A stretch of 64,000 nucleotides of DNA from Larus michahellis (Eukaryota; Chordata; Aves; Charadriiformes; Laridae), in NCBI RefSeq assembly GCF_964199755.1, contig NC_133917.1, positions 4,593,967 to 4,657,966 on the forward strand, in the 5' to 3' direction. The position numbers and the translations under genes were made by a program. Each line of letters opens with the position of its first letter. Position 1 is the stretch's first letter. Under the pieces are notes generated by a model, which searched no databases, was not told where the DNA came from, and saw only the letters and a program-made list of their open reading frames with translations. Of this stretch, positions 13,701 to 23,580 are shown piece after piece.

Positions 13701-16700
13701 ATTTGCATTTTATTATGCAGCTCTGAGCAACAGGAGCTCTTCCACAGCAGGCAGTCGTGCTGGAGCCTAAGCACGTTCTACCTCTAACCAAACATTAGCC
13801 CGTTTGTGTCAGTGGCTGTACTGCCCCAAGGTCACCCTACGGCCTTACCTCCCCAATTCTGACAGGAGTGCCTGTCAAGGTGGGGATACAGGGAAGAGGA
13901 CAGCGGTCCCGACACTCTGGATGAGCGACCACACGGCAATCTCTGCACTTCAGAGAGATTTTTCCAAATTTTACTCTCTTTCCACATGGAACACATGATT
14001 CTGGCTTGATAACCTAGTGATTCAAAGCATATAGATGGGAAGAGATTAGTGCAGCGTAGTAACTCCACAGGACTCAAATTAGCTAACCGTATAGGATAAC
14101 ATATTCCCTGATCCATGCAGGTAACCACTACAGTTGATACTGACTTGAAACATAAGGGCTGGTGGCCTCTTATCTATAGCTTGACATCACACACATTTAA
14201 AAGTGGAAGGAGATGCTTTTTCAAGTTCTTTCTGCCTCTAGACCTACCGTCTTTGAAACAAATTCATGCAGCCTCACTCCTCCATTGTTCTGCGGGGTGC
14301 TAGAACCATCAGTCTCCGATTTGGATTCCAGCTGCTTACTGCCTATGCTCGACTCACTGCTCCAAGGCTGCAAAGGACCTGAGAGAGAGAAGAGGAGTGT
14401 TGACTGAAAGGAAACACCCCCTGCATAACATTTCCTTCAAAGCAAGTGCATTATAAAGCACAGGCAGCCACCCAGGTCCTGGAGGGAGGTAACTATAACC
14501 TCTGGCCTATAAAGTAGTTGCTTCAGGACCGGGACAAATGAAGACACAACACCTACCACTCTTCCTCCGTTTCCTCAGACCGCAAGGCACAGTCTGGATA
14601 GTAGAAATAGCTTCAATTGGGCCACCATCATTGGGAACCATGAGAGTTGTCTTGGCTACTATGGACTCATTTCCCTGTAATGAGAAATATGCAGTTAGTG
14701 ACAGAAATACTGACAGGACTTGGCATTTTCTAGTTTGTTGGCCCTAGAAACAGGTACGCAATATGACCAACTACTTTAAACCTACATAAACCCAGCTGGG
14801 ACCACCATACCTGGTCCACCATGGAGCCAATTGATCTGGTTTTCTTCTGAGGTCCTGGGGGGCCTTCAATGAACTGCCTGGAAGACCGCTGAAAAGATAC
14901 AGTACATTTTTACCTATGAGGCAGGTATGCTCTTAACTTAGCGTTATACTAGTTCAGTACAACTAGAAGGACTGAACAATCGTCTGCACACACCACAGAT
15001 GCTTTAAGTTCTTCCACAGTACCTGTTCTTCATGGCAACCTTGAAGTTAACATGAAGTATCATAAGGCCTCTATATACTGCTCTTTCAAATAATTTTCCT
15101 GAACAGCTTTATAATCCAATTCAGAAGACGGAAAGAAAGGAGGAGGAAAAACACAACCAAAACCACAGACACACAAAAAGAAGGGCAACTAAGCAAGTCC
15201 CCGACTCTTCCCACTGTGCTAGTTATGATTTCAGGCTGTACTTTCCCACCTGTGCCTACTGCATACTAACAGCAGACTAGAACAAGGACAAGCTCCTTTA
15301 CAGAATAGAAAAATATTAACTTCCTACATGATTTCCCCCTAATCTGGTAGCTGTTAATCATCTTCAAGTGCTTTCTTGCAAACTCCAGGCCATGACAGAA
15401 CAAGATATGCGGAACTCCAGTCATTTTCAGTAGACAAACAACAACATCAGAATTAACTTTCAATCTAAATCCACACAGCAGGTTTGAATTATAGCAGCAC
15501 CACATCCATCTGAAGTTTGATTTTGATTAGTAGCTCAGACATCATTATAGGTGGCTGTGGGATGACAGATGGTGACATTGTGTCAGCTAAGGCTAACAAT
15601 AGAATCTATTTGAAGAGGAAGAATTGAACATACCCGCTTCTCTCTCTTTTTCAGTCTGACAGTTTTCACCACAGAGGAATCCCAGTCCTGTGGGAAATAC
15701 ACAGCGCTGGTTAGCTCAGTGTAAATACCATACAGCCTCTGGCCAGGACTTTCATTAAGTTTTAGCCAATAGCACACCAGAGAAATGCAAATCAGCTCTA
15801 CCAGTTTAATACCCCAGTAATCTAAACACAAGGGGTCTCTAGAGATTAGTGCACACCTCTAAGGTTTTACAGTGGAGGAAAACTTTGGAACTTGGAGTTA
15901 CATTACCAGTGACTCATCAGTCTTGTCAAAGCTGATGTCTGACAGAATTGAGCCAGATTCATCTATTGTAGACAGCCTAAAAATCAAGAATTAGAAGAGA
16001 CTTGTATTAGTTTGGCTTTCAGTCAGCCACGCTTCCAGAACAATCTTACTGACTCAGGAGAGCTATATTTCAAACTGGAATAAAAAGGAGGACTCTGTTG
16101 ATATGGGTGCAGCATGTATCACAGAGGTACACGGCTGGATTGATATTTGCCACTTATGTTGCTCAGACATACGCTGCCTACCTTTTGTTGTCTGAACCCC
16201 CTATAGAAGCCTGCGGCCGGTTTAGAAAGGCCAGGGCAGACTTCTGTTCTTCACTTAGCTGAATGCTCCCAGATGCATCACACATGAGCAGCTCTCGAAT
16301 CAGTTGCATTTGCCGCTCCTGTAAAGGTCGATAATATCAGAAGCTGCCACAGGATAAGCTGTGTTTAATTAGTGTATGAACCAATCTGAAGCATTTGAGA
16401 TACCGCACAGATAGGTTCCCAGAACTTGTGTCAATAGACTGCTAATGGCTGCAAAGCCCGTGCTCTGACAGGTAATGGCAGCTCAGCTCCAAACAGCAGC
16501 CAGTTGCCTTTTTCCAGACCAAAGCAGAAGGCTACTACCAGAAGCCAAGCCAATTTGTTATTGTTGGGGTTTTTTTCCTCCCAGGAAAAATGTTATCATG
16601 AGTGCCAGTCTTTATTTTCCATAGATCAATGCAGTTTAATCACCTTGTCTTCACACTCTAAAGAGCCAAGTGGTAATAAAAGAATTACTCACCAGCTTTT

Positions 16701-17442
16701 CACAGTCCGTTTCAGCTTTTTGCCTTCGTTTGATCTCCACATCCACTTGATTGCGAGCATGTTTCAGCTTCACATCCAGAGCACTACGTTCAGCTTCAGT
16801 TTTCATGAGAAGATCTTTGTACCTGACAAGCTCATGCTCCGTCTTCTGCCATTTTCTCCGATACTCTTCAAAGTTTTTTGCTAACTGAATAAACTCTGGA
16901 GAGAAGACACATACATCTTTAGGGACTTAGACAAGCAGAGGAGATGCAGCAGCCCTCCTTTCACTGACAGTAAATCTCTGTTAATATAACCTGCTCTCAA
17001 CTGAAGAGTGGTGAAGCCAGCCTTTCGGCAAACCGCCTACACTCTAGATGTTCATGAGATCTTGCAGTTTTTCAGACCAAGTCCTTTGTGTCAGTATCAA
17101 TCAGAAGAGCTAGAACATGAGACCCTGCGCCGACAAAGTCAGCTTACCACAAGCAGAACGTGGCCCTGCCTAGAAGTTAGACCTGTAACTTCCTATTTCT
17201 TGACAACAAAAAAAACCTCAAGCCTGACTGCTTGTAGGAGTCTCATTACCCACAGTATCATCAACATTCTTCAGTAACAGTTAATAATGTTTGTTTGCAT
17301 GTTTATATTCTTACAGCAAACACAGCACAACCTAGTTCAGAAACAGAACTTACGATATTCGTTTCCTTCACTTAAAATTTCAGCCTGGTGCATAAGTTGA
17401 TCATACAGACTCCGTAAGTTCAGCATCGCAGTCTCCATTTTC
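10789..17442 (-). CDS. RACGAP1: Rac GTPase-activating protein 1 (MgcRacGAP/CYK-4), complete, 16 coding exons
   Basis: Coding exons, in transcript order: 17442-17354 (ATG at 17438), 16895-16693, 16318-16182, 15976-15907, 15687-15634, 14888-14811, 14674-14557, 14378-14248, 14013-13849, 13115-13020, 12778-12580, 12260-12155, 11942-11810, 11660-11525, 11264-11156, 10864-10789 (TGA at 10791-10789). All junctions are GT-AG and keep frame. The sum is 1896 nt, 631 residues, against 632 in human. Known role: with KIF23 it forms centralspindlin, which bundles the central spindle, recruits ECT2 and acts on Rac/Cdc42/RhoA in cytokinesis. Seen in order: N-terminal coiled coil (about residues 30-105), a basic Ser-rich linker, a C1 zinc finger (286-334), a RhoGAP domain (about 348-538) with arginine finger R384, and a Ser/Thr-rich tail ending PSPLLK. 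The start is chosen by alignment with the human N-terminus ([15 protein letters not shown] here) and by the acceptor 4 nt upstream. One intron holds a CR1. Confidence 0.97.
11525..13115 (-). other. RACGAP1: RACGAP1 RhoGAP domain, exons 10-14
   Basis: Residues about 348-538 run over exons 13115-13020, 12778-12580, 12260-12155, 11942-11810 and the first part of 11660-11525. The arginine finger is R384 in GLYRISG, codon 12766-12764. S386, two residues on, matches human Ser387, a known Aurora B site. The [11 protein letters not shown] block (exon 11942-11810) is the second family signature. Catalytic residues appear intact. Confidence 0.93.
13194..13514 (-). mobile_element. CR1-type LINE fragment inside a RACGAP1 intron
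   Basis: Starts AGAATCGTAGAATGGTCTAGGTTGG and ends in the CCTCCTCTTCTCCAGACTAA section, with an internal deletion after CTTCCCTGGGCAGC. It lies between coding exons 10 and 9, in the same orientation as the gene. Confidence 0.9.
13888..14268 (-). other. RACGAP1: RACGAP1 C1 (phorbol-ester/DAG-type) zinc finger, split by one intron
   Basis: Residues 286-334 carry all eight zinc ligands: H286, C299, C302, C315, C318, H323, C326 and C334, at C1-type spacing. H286 is at the end of exon 8 (14378-14248) and the rest is in exon 9 (14013-13849). Known role in the family: membrane/phosphoinositide binding at the cleavage furrow. Confidence 0.93.
16182..16895 (-). other. RACGAP1: RACGAP1 coiled-coil exons 2-3
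   Basis: Exons 16895-16693 and 16318-16182 encode residues about 29-142. They are rich in heptad-like Leu/Lys/Glu patterns (for example [18 protein letters not shown]), the dimerising and KIF23-binding coiled coil of the family. The end of exon 3 carries the [16 protein letters not shown] stretch, which is conserved in vertebrates. Confidence 0.85.
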
Positions 17443-18709
17443 CTGCCAAGAAACCAGAGCTAAATAAACAGCCCAGCTCTTTCTTCCCACCTCCAAAGAG
17501 AAAACGTGTTCCCAGCCCAAAGAAGAGAGAATCAGCTTCAGAATTAATTTTTTTAAAAATTTTTTTAAGGCAAGTTTTAGAAGCTGCACAAACACAAATA
17601 CATTAAGAGTCATGTTTTATGAAGATATATACATCTAAATTCTTTCCTGGGGAATGAAAATCCTGAGCCCTCCATAGTTTACAGATAGCAGAGCCACAGA
17701 GAGAGGCAGTATAGCTCCCCACCTTATTGCTTCAAGTATTCTCCAGTATACTGCAGAGGCTCAGACCCCAAGGCAAGACAAGGGATCCCAAATCATTCTC
17801 CTTCTGGAAGGCTGCAGAGCACAGCTCATGCCCTGCCTACAAATAACTTGGTACTATATAGGCCACTAAAAATCTGCAAGTTTTCAAAGCTTCGTAAGAT
17901 AAAAATAGGAGCAACGTTCTGGGGAATTTTAATACAGTCTTAAATTTAGCTGCATTTTTAGCTGCTGCAAATAGCTGTTAAAATTCAGACAGTCAGCACA
18001 TTTTCCTCAAACAGTAGCAACAATGGCATAAACAGAAGCAATGAAGAGGAAAGTCTCCAGCTCAGCAACACAGAAATTACCTCGCTAATGCAAGAGGTTG
18101 CTGGGGCACAGAGGACGGCCTTGACTGATAAATTAGCACTAGAAGCAGGTGCAGACATAGTTGGGAGAGGTGCCAGGAAGGAGTACACCACCGCAGCTTA
18201 ACACACGGGAGGCCACCCTGGAAAGCTTTCAAGTACTCTTTTCGCAGTTACAGGCTCTACAGACACATAGATATCTCGGGACTTCCTCTATAACGTGGAC
18301 TACAAGGTGCGGAAAAGCTCTCTGCCAAAAAGTCCCTCTTTTGTCCTTATAGTCTGCATAATTCACGGCAAGGGGCACTTCTACAGTTCCGTGCCTCCAT
18401 TACCAGCCCCACGATCATTAGCCCCGCGCCCAACTCGACAGCAGAGGCCGGGAAGAGCGAAGGAAAAAGGCCAGAGTGTAAAGAACCCGCAGCCAGGCCC
18501 TGCCCGGGAGGCAGCGAGGGAAAAGGCCTCTGAGGAAGCCGGCGCCGGGCCCGCCCAGGGCCAGGACAGCAGCTCCCCTCGGCCGGTGAGGGGGGCCCCG
18601 ACCCCTAGGCCAGGCCCGGTACCGGGTACCCGACCCCTAGGCTAGGCCCGGCCCGTTACGGGGGCCCCGCCGCTGCCTCACAGCCGCCCTCCCGATGCCG
18701 CGCACTCAC

Positions 18710-18790
18710 CTCAGCCGCCGGCCCGGCGCGAGCACCCGCTCCAACCGCCCGACTTAACCGCCCGCAATTCGGTTTGAATCCCCGCTTCCA
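18710..18790 (-). other. RACGAP1: RACGAP1 non-coding first exon (5' UTR), approximate 5' end
   Basis: The coding start at 17438 lies in an exon that begins with an acceptor only 4 nt upstream, so a non-coding exon must exist. The minus strand shows a good donor, GGCTGAG then GTGAGTG, with the exon ending at 18710, inside a CpG island directly below CCAAT and CHR-like motifs. The transcription start is not fixed by sequence; the 5' edge given here is an estimate. Confidence 0.6.
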
Positions 18791-18832
18791 GCCAATCCCA
18801 GCCTGCGCCCCACCCTCCCGGCCTCTCATTGG
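18773..18832 (-). promoter_or_regulatory. CHR-like element plus two CCAAT boxes of the RACGAP1 promoter
   Basis: TTTGAA (18773-18778, plus orientation) matches the cell-cycle homology region. A CCAAT box lies at 18792-18796 (plus orientation), and a second at 18828-18832 reads CCAAT on the minus strand. The two boxes are about 36 bp apart. Paired NF-Y sites above a CHR are the known arrangement of G2/M genes bound by DREAM/B-MYB, and RACGAP1 is such a gene in mammals. Binding here is inferred. Confidence 0.6.
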
Positions 18833-18993
18833 CTCTGTTCACTGCGCGTCTGAAGCCAGGCTGGCGCCATGTCTGCTGAGGGCGTGGCCTCTCTGCTCCA
18901 CTCCCCAGTGCGAGGGCGGACGGGGGCCCGAGCGGCCGCGTGCTGAAGCCGGCCAGGCGCCATCTTTACTGTTGGTTGCTGGCGCCGGCACGG

Positions 18994-19006
18994 GTTGCTT
19001 AGCAAC
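18994..19006. promoter_or_regulatory. X-box (RFX-type) palindrome
   Basis: GTTGCTTAGCAAC is a 13-bp palindrome fitting the RFX consensus (GTTNCC/T N0-3 RGNAAC). It sits in the CpG island about 200 bp upstream of the RACGAP1 start region. A YY1-like GCCATCTT (AAGATGGC on the minus strand) lies 28 bp away at 18959-18966. Confidence 0.6.
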
Positions 19007-21227
19007 ACGGCCGGCCGGGGACGCCGGCAGGGCCTAGGCCCCCCGAAACTGGCGGGGTTTGGCATCAGAGGGGCTGTTTTGGGGAGAAAAAACTGTTCTC
19101 GGGCCGGGTCCCGGTTGGGATTTTAAGCAACGCCTTTGGCACTTGGCACGGGTGGGCCTGAGCCCCCCACACCCTGGTTCTGTAGCGCGCCATAAGGCCT
19201 GCGCCAGGTGCTGGATGCAACCCCTAGCTGGATCAGAGCATTGGTACCTCACCAGGAGGCCGTTTGTTAAGTGTTCTTCCCTGAGAAATGATGCCGTCAC
19301 TGATTTTTGTCTTTGAAACAGAGCGTTTCCGACGATCCGTCCCGCGTGACAAAAGGCAAAACCTCATTTCAAGCCACGTACGAGTCTCCCATTCGCAGAC
19401 GTTTAATATGCAAACCGATAAAACACAAACCAAAACCCAACAATTACAAGAAGCGAAATCGCATAATCATAAAATAACAATGCGTTTTAATCTTTTAAAT
19501 CTGAAACAAAACAGCGGGTAATTGAAGAATGGATATTAGCAATTAGAAAGCGGAACTAAATGCTTAAAATTGCTAAGTGGAAAAGGGAGTTCATAAAGCA
19601 GATTGCTCTCTAACATCCAGCTGCTTTGTCAGAACTGCTTTATTTAGGTTATATAGTCTGCTTTAACTTAATTAATAATAATTAATTCATAATAGATTGT
19701 AAAAAGCCTCAAGATCCTCTGAAATGTAAACATTCATGAAGCTTCCTTGAGGAAGATAGTCCAAATTATCTACGTTTTATGGGGGAACTGGGGCCCAGAA
19801 GAGACACGACTCACCCTCCGAGTGAACGGCGAAGCAAAAGAAAGGCACTGACCTTGATATTTGACTTTGTAACACGGAAAATCATCCAAAAGCCCCATTT
19901 GCCCCAACCTGGAAAGCAAGTCGGAGGCTGATAGTTACACCTGGCGCTGCTGAGCTCTTCTTGTGCATGCACAGCCCACCCCGGCACTTCTTGCACACCC
20001 ATTTCTGAGGAGGTTCAGCTGTTTCGGTGTCAGCCCCGGGGCCTCCTGCAGCTCCTGCCTGTAATTAAATCTTCACAGCTAAGATGTCTCTATTGGCAGA
20101 TCATATTTATAGGCAGGCGAGTTGTTTTAGTGCCATTCTTAAGAGTTAAGGAGGCTTTTGCTCATAAGGAAATTCTCTTCTCTTTTAAATTGTCATCCGC
20201 AATCTCACGCCAATAAAAAGGCACATTATTTTACATTATTGCCCCCATGGTGCTTGTAGTGAGTTACTGCGCTAGGTACTGCGTTTCAGTGTTACGCAAA
20301 TTAGATGTCTTCCATATGTGTTTAGACGTCGTACTTCCAAATCCTCCTCTGAAACACCATGGGTGGGAGCTCTAAGGGCATCAGGAACTGAGTATCCCAA
20401 AAAAGCTTCTCGGAAACCCCCTCGCTTGCGGCTGTGCTGTGGACATGGCAAACAGGCCATGCCCTGTGGCACACGCCACTTGCTCGTTCCCAACCCCAGT
20501 CCCTAAAAGCTTTGTAGAGTTTTTCTCTCCTCCTTCCTGAAAGATGCGTGATGAGAGCAGAGAGGTCAGAAGCACCTTTCATATACCACTTTATTTCAAG
20601 GGAGAAGAAAAGGTATAAAGATTGAGGGCCTTTTCGGGAGCTGCTTTATTGCAAAGTAATTATATTCTCTTTTGTTTGTGTCGGGGAGGGGAGGGAGAAG
20701 CCTTGAAATGTCTCATCTGGGAAACCGTTAATAGAATTTATGCTAATTTGATGATTCCGGCGATTACTGGCGGAAGCACTTCACATTTTCAGGCAGCAGA
20801 AATTCTCCTCCAGTTCCTCCTGCAGTCTCGCTCCGTTTGGTCTTTAGCCTGTTCGCCTCCTCCAGCCGCCAGAGACTCCCAGCCTGGGCAGCGCTTGCAG
20901 ACCCCATGATATGACCGGGATTTTTGCTTAAGACGGTGCCAATGGGCTTGCTGGTGACCCCACGCTGCGATTTTTTGGGGCAGGATGCAAAGAAATCTGC
21001 CCTGGCGCCTCGCTGTGCTAGCAAGCAGCCCTGCAATAACAAACCCTTCCCTTCCAGCCTCATCCTCTGGTGGAGCTTCGCAAACACAAATCTCTGCCCG
21101 GCTCCTGCCTAATTAACTCCAGAATTGCAAACCCATTTGTGCAGCTTTGTGCTCAGGGGAAACCTTTATTAAGTTCCTTTTAATCTAAAACCAGCTAGAG
21201 CATGATGGTCTTCATGAACAGTCATTC

Positions 21228-21250
21228 AAAAAAAAAAAAGGGGGGGGGGG
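21228..21250. repeat. Poly(A)-poly(G) junction
   Basis: Twelve A followed at once by about eleven G. No target-site duplication or retrogene is seen beside it. Confidence 0.85.
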
Positions 21251-23334
21251 AAACGAAAGCGGAACTGGAAACTTTAAGATGGGAGGTGGAAAAAAAGCAG
21301 AAAAAAATTATCTTAGGTGCATTTCTCTTGATGCCTTAATACAGCACAGGCTTCAAAAAGGAATGATTCGGTAGTGTGAGGAAAATACCCGGCAGGTTGA
21401 ACAGAGAGGGCAGCCTGGGTTTAGCCGGAGGAAACTGGACATTTTGGAGAATTAATTTCTAATTTCTCGCGCCTGGCCTGAGCCGCAGGCCGGCAGATGG
21501 CATCACGCTCATGCCATTGGGTGGGAGCTGCAGGGTCTCAGCCATCGCTCATCTGTGCAAAATATTGCTCGGCGCATTGCCCGTGCGGTCTGCGAGGAGG
21601 GTGCCAAAGGAGCCATGGTTGCGCTGTCGGTCTGAACGACGAACCAGGTTTATCTGTGATCTCCTGCCTGCGTGAACCTGGGATAATTCCTCCCGCAGTG
21701 ACTGGCATCGGGGTAAAGAGCACTTGGATGGGATCAGCCAAACCTGTCTGCGGCGACATGCGGTCCATCCTCTCTGCTCCTCGTAGCAAAACAGTGCATT
21801 AATGTCAGCAGAGAAGCCACGGCCTTACCCTGAACTCGTTAAAAAACAATGGGAGTCTCTATTGCCTTCATCTGGCTTTTAATGAATGACCTCTTGTCGC
21901 CGGGAGCTGCGTGCAGTGACAAAGGACCTTTGTGGGCTGATATTTATGATTTCATTTAAGTCAGGGAGTAAGCTAAGGGAGAGGGCTGGAAAATATGAGC
22001 TGAGCTGATGTTTCCTGCTTTAAACTCCAGGGATCTTTATCTAGTTTTTGTATTAATACAGTTGTCATCTCTTAAATATTTGAGCCACTCGCAGCCATGA
22101 CTGCTCCCACGCTGGAAGGACGCACAGGTCACAATCATGGCAGGGCAGGGAATGGGTCCTGCTCCCCCCGAGCCCCACACATCCCTCTGGGCTCTAACAC
22201 TGGGGTGAGGGGAAGGTTTTGCATTTTCCTAGAGCTCCCCCAAAACTGCATGCACACCGAGCACGCCGAGCCCTGCAGCGAAACCCCACAACCTGCTTGT
22301 GGGGGGCCAGCATCCAGCTCCCGGGCTCAGCGCAGCCGCCGGGTCCGAACACCCCTCCCCACACCAGCAACTTGCCAACGCTGATAAATTTTTGCCTTTT
22401 CCTTCGGCAGGCCTCAGCGGTGGATTAAGCAGCTGGGAGTCTGGAGTGAGAGCGCGTCCCCTCTCCTTTGCCATGCAAACAGAGAAAATTAATCTTCCAG
22501 CTTCCTCTGATATTTGGGCTGAATTACAAGCTGGGAGCGGAGATAAAGCGCGGGCGAAAGGAAGGTACAGGTAGAGCGGAGAGCCGGGCTGCCTGGCACA
22601 GGCCTTTGTCCGTGCAGATAAGGGCTCTCCTCCCTGTGTCATGCATAATTCACCAGCACTGCCTCCCTCCGTCCCGGTCATCCCTCTCTCATCCCTCTCT
22701 GCTTTCACTGCTCTGCTCTTGGAGAAACTGGAAGCCTTGCGTCCGAGCGAGCCCGTGCGTGTTGGCAGCGCGTGTGGGTGCAGCAGCCCACCCATGGGTG
22801 GGGAGCAAGCACAAGCGTGTGCCCGCAGACACACCGGCAACGTGCAAATCTCAGCTGCAGCCTGTCTCTCCTTGCAGGTTTGCCCTGGGACGAGGTAAGG
22901 GGATGCTGTCCCCTCTACCCAGAGGCAGACGGAGCCGGGGTACAGCCTGTGCTGGGACGGGCCACGGGTGTCCTGCTCACAGCCCAGCAACACCCCACAC
23001 CAATCCAGCTAAACCAAACCAGCACATCAACTTCTGCGAGGGCCTAGGGTGTGATTTCGTATGCCCATCACATTTCAGCTTCGCTAGCCACGCTATCTCC
23101 CTAAATCCCTCTGATGTTATAGTTGGATAGAGGTTACATCCTCTGGGATACCAACCCCGGCATTAACAGACACCAACTGCGTTTTATTTGGTCGATCATC
23201 CGGCAGCTTCTCTGTACCGTTCTTGACAGAACTGTGCCACACAGAGCGGAAAAGCCATGGAGGTTTTCCATAGCCGCCCAGAGTTTCTTTCCCAGAACAA
23301 AGCAGAAATAACCCCAGTCACCCCCAGCCAAACA

Positions 23335-23580
23335 GTGAACATAGACACCTGCTTAATTATTTTTGCTTTGTAAATGAAAGCAATGCCGTGAGTTTAATAA
23401 CCACTGCTTGGGAGTAATTGGGGCGATTATTGTATGGCCCAGGGGGAAAATTGCAGCTTGTTATCTCCAGGGAGTAGCATTAGGATCCAGCAGACAATCA
23501 GAATGTTATTTGTTGCACTTCAGATGACATTTCTTATGGATTTAGAAGTGATAGCGATCAAACGGTGTTGTGAGAACCAC
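23335..23580. other. AT-rich island upstream of ASIC1, candidate conserved non-coding element
   Basis: About 240 bp with few CpG, TAAT/ATTA cores (TTAATTATTTTTGC, GGAGTAATTGGGGC) and no ORF or repeat. The intergenic DNA on both sides is GC-rich. Support is composition only. Confidence 0.3.

Larger units (their letters stand above)
18400..19060. promoter_or_regulatory. CpG island over the RACGAP1 5' end
   Basis: Dense CpG dinucleotides and G/C-rich text begin near 18400 and stop near 19060, spanning the RACGAP1 non-coding exon and about 300 bp upstream. No TATA box is seen. The island holds the CHR-like, CCAAT, YY1-like and X-box motifs listed separately. Confidence 0.8.

Noticed and set aside
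22229-22993. 254-codon minus-strand ORF
   Set aside because: Low-complexity Ala/Gly/Pro/Cys text in GC-rich intergenic DNA, overlapped by ORFs in other frames; no domain or conserved motif.
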